In this document: positions 34,036 through 36,294 of the stretch, piece after piece
Layout of the letters: every line of letters starts with the position of its first letter
Numbering within the stretch: position 1 is the stretch's first letter
Assembly: GCA_905250885.1 (NCBI GenBank)
Contig: CAJNOQ010001087.1
Location: 1 to 36,294 of the forward strand
Direction of reading: 5' to 3'
From: Didymodactylos carnosus
Lineage: Eukaryota; Rotifera; Eurotatoria; Philodinida; Philodinidae
DNA: 36,294 nucleotides
The notes under the pieces: model-generated
Seen by the model: only the letters and a program-made list of their open reading frames with translations
Told to the model about the DNA's origin: nothing
Database searches by the model: none
Program-made: the position numbers and the translations under genes

Positions 34036-34246
34036 GGCCTGTTTCTCAAAAAAACTTAAGTATTCACTTAAGTGGATTTTTAAGGGAAAAATTAAGTGGT
34101 ACTTAAGTGAAACTTAAGTTTTCACTTAGGTGCGTTTTTGAAAAAAACTTGAGTTAAACAGAGGTCATGCAGTAAAAACCACTAATACTTTAACAAATTT
34201 AGATTATTTTGATGAAATTTTTTGAACAAAATCCTTTGAACAGGCC
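34036..34246. mobile_element. Short element with GGCCTGTT termini and CACTTAAGTG cluster
   Basis: GGCCTGTT at 34036-34043 is matched by AACAGGCC at 34239-34246, so the ends are short inverted repeats. Between 34055 and 34135 the motif ACTTAAGT and close variants recur about six times in both directions. Total length is about 211 bp with no coding frame. The superfamily is not assigned and no clear target duplication was found. Confidence 0.4.
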
Positions 34247-36294
34247 CCAGAACATTAGGGGGATGTAAAACTTTGTGCGAGATATAATGGATAAAATAAC
34301 AACAGCTTTTTCAGTTATTCGAGGGATGCGCACCCTTCATACCCTCTCATTATTTGCGGCCCTGACTGCCAGTGAAAGAAATTATCAATCATCAAAACAT
34401 GCAATACTGTGGCTAGAAAAAACGCAGAGCACACATACACAGATGTAAGAACAGGTAGAAGACTAAAATATCCCTGAAGAAATCTACGTAGCAATTTCAA
34501 TGAGATTTTGCTTGAAATGAAACTTTCCACATGACTCTAAAATTCAGGTTGAACAAAGGGGTAACCACAGAAAAAATTTAATCTAATATAATAAAGCATA
34601 AAATGCTAGTACTGACCTAGTTCAACTTGTGATTGGCTATTGGAAGTAATTGAGAGTAGTCATGACAAGTTCTGCGTTACCAAGATCAAGATCATTACTT
34701 TGATTAAGCGCCAGCCCTAACGTAAATCACATTGATACTGGCGCTTGATGAAAGAAATTTTAATAACATTTAGTGATTACCTTGGCCAGCTCCACGAATA
34801 GTAAAAGAATACATGTTCGACATGCTTTTGGCGCTATAATCTACATTGGAGCAAATCGATATAAACCTAATCGTTTAAAAGCATATTCAAAAAAATGAAT
34901 ATTAACATTGTTGTCAAACTTTTTTATATGAATTTCACTGGTTGACAGAAGTTGGACACAAAAGTTAAGCGCAACAGTCTAGTCTTCTTACGTTGGTTGT
35001 AGAGTTTTGCGTCAAAGTTTGCATCTAATTTATCATATCTCGATCAATTCCACTATTAAAAGTGTTTTTTTTACACTTTTTTTTACACAAAAATTGTGTT
35101 TTTTGAACAGAAGGCGGCAAGATTCTTCTGCTCATTACAGACTGTACCTTTTATGTGGTTTTAAAGGGAGCACTACGAATATTCACTCATATTGTTTACC
35201 AATGTAAATTCTCAAAAACTATTCAAATGAATAGCGTTTTTTGCTTGTATGATTACCCATAAATAAGCACCCTGTTTAGTGGAAACGATTTTTGAAGGTC
35301 GTGACGGATAGGATAGAGGTTCCATAACTACATCTTTAAATACCATCATGATGAAAAATTTGACATCGGCATAGTACACTCAGTGAACAATCACGGAAAA
35401 ACTCGCATGGGATTTCGACTTGTGAGACGGACTCCCGCGGGGATTTTTAAACTTTCACTTTTTCAGACGGTTCCTTTTTTCCGAAAATGAGACATTTTGA
35501 CTTGCCTTTCTTTTAACAAAATGAAAACATACTATTGACAAAGCTGCAAAAGGATATATTTGCCTGTCATCATTTGAAAGAATCCTTCCGTTTACTAATG
35601 AATTCTATTTCGTTGAATTGTTACTGCCTGAAAAATTATTTTCCGGTTCTAAGCTGAGAACCGAGGTTCTGTTCTAAGTTCGGAACCGAAACCGCTGTTT
35701 CGTTCGTTTCGGTTCTAGCCCGAGAACCGAACATCCCTAAGTATATGTGAGCTGGTACCCGCTCTGGCGTATCCTAATCAAATTTCCCTGGTAAATCTCA
35801 CAAAAGTGGTGTCAAAATGAAAAATCCTATAGGACTCTTCAGAGATGAAGATGGAATCCTCCCGTTTTCGTAGGAGTCCTGAGAAATTTCGACGGGACCT
35901 CCAATAAAATTTCTCGAGAGTCCCATTTATGCAAAGATTCTTATAATACCGTATAATACTTATAATACGCCCGCAGAATTCAGCATTTGACTTCTAGAAA
36001 CCGTGAAATTATGCATGTTTTCGGTCTTGGCTCTTGGAATTTTCGCAGCAGGGAATTGTGACAGAAGTATAGAGTATCCCATATACTAAAAATCGCATAA
36101 AAATCGGCAATTAATCGTGAAAAATCATACGATTAATCGTGCGCTTAATCGCGATTAATTGCCGATTTTTTTGGTGATTTTTAGGCGATTTTAGCGATTA
36201 ATCGCAATTAATTGACGATTTTTTTCTAGGTACTAGGTTCGAACCCATCTTAGGAAATACATATTTTTTTCTGTTTTTTCATTGTTTATTACGT
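34247..36294. other. Repeat-like non-coding region to the end of the window
   Basis: No gene recognised. Local inverted structures follow one another: AAGCGCCAG/CTGGCGCTT (about 34706-34747), a GGTTCT/AGAACC cluster (35644-35731), a GGACTC/GAGTCC-type cluster (about 35830-35925) and a CGATTAATCG cluster (36100-36220). Their density suggests nested remnants of non-autonomous transposons. Confidence 0.45.
36100..36169. repeat. 18-bp inverted repeat in a CGATTAATCG cluster
   Basis: AAAATCGGCAATTAATCG at 36100-36117 is the exact reverse complement of 36152-36169, with a 34-base loop that itself contains ACGATTAATCGT (36130-36141). Further variants continue to about 36220. Confidence 0.8.

Noticed and set aside
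36229..36250. GGTTCGAACC resembling a tRNA T-arm or B box
   Set aside because: No anticodon arm, D arm or acceptor stem is present on either strand within tRNA distance, and the window ends before an A box could be judged.
1..36294. CRISPR arrays, bacterial operons, riboswitches
   Set aside because: The window is intron-bearing eukaryotic DNA; no regularly spaced direct repeats of CRISPR type or bacterial signals were seen.

Overview
The window reads as nuclear DNA of a small metazoan. It is AT-rich, with spliced genes on both strands, standard GT..AG introns (many only 60-80 bp) and the standard genetic code. The protein set is animal: a MOSPD-type MSP-domain protein, a secreted antistasin/Kunitz protein, a MYND-finger protein, a C2H2 protein, a DHHC palmitoyltransferase and inositol-3-phosphate synthase. 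Compact introns, Asn/Gln/Ser-rich low-complexity proteins, acceptor-like AGs just upstream of start codons and several foldback repeats would fit a bdelloid rotifer of the Rotaria type. That assignment is an inference; no diagnostic rRNA, tRNA or spliced-leader gene was seen.

Layout. 1-655: non-coding. 656-1660 (+): five-exon MOSPD1/3-like gene. 1661-6821: gene-poor, with a 124-bp-arm foldback (3278-3693) and a hAT-like miniature element (5086-5422). 6822-7674 (+): two-exon gene for an acidic, low-complexity protein. 8834-10640: coding-like debris on both strands that I could not assemble into intact genes. 12343-15045 (-): four-exon MYND-finger gene whose 981-bp intron holds an inverted-repeat element. 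15203-15388 (-): a possible first exon of a small secreted peptide. 17360-18116 (-): decayed non-LTR reverse-transcriptase fragment. 18848-19146: near-perfect spacerless palindrome. 19723-23863 (+): seven-exon secreted Asn/Thr-rich antistasin/Kunitz protein. 24227-26925 (-): five-exon inositol-3-phosphate synthase, again with a foldback in its one long intron. 27340-28146 (-): intronless DHHC palmitoyltransferase. 30343-33693 (-): C2H2 finger gene plus downstream exons. 34000-36294: repeat-rich, with several short inverted-repeat clusters.

The genes are not an operon and share no obvious pathway. Points that stand out are the Kunitz domain that has lost both cysteines of one canonical disulfide, the acidic 'TDDY...DGYAS' motif shared by two otherwise unrelated-looking genes, the recurrence of imperfect foldback elements inside long introns, and the 144-bp perfect palindrome without a spacer. 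All exon joins were inferred by eye from splice consensus, reading phase and protein continuity; none has transcript support here.
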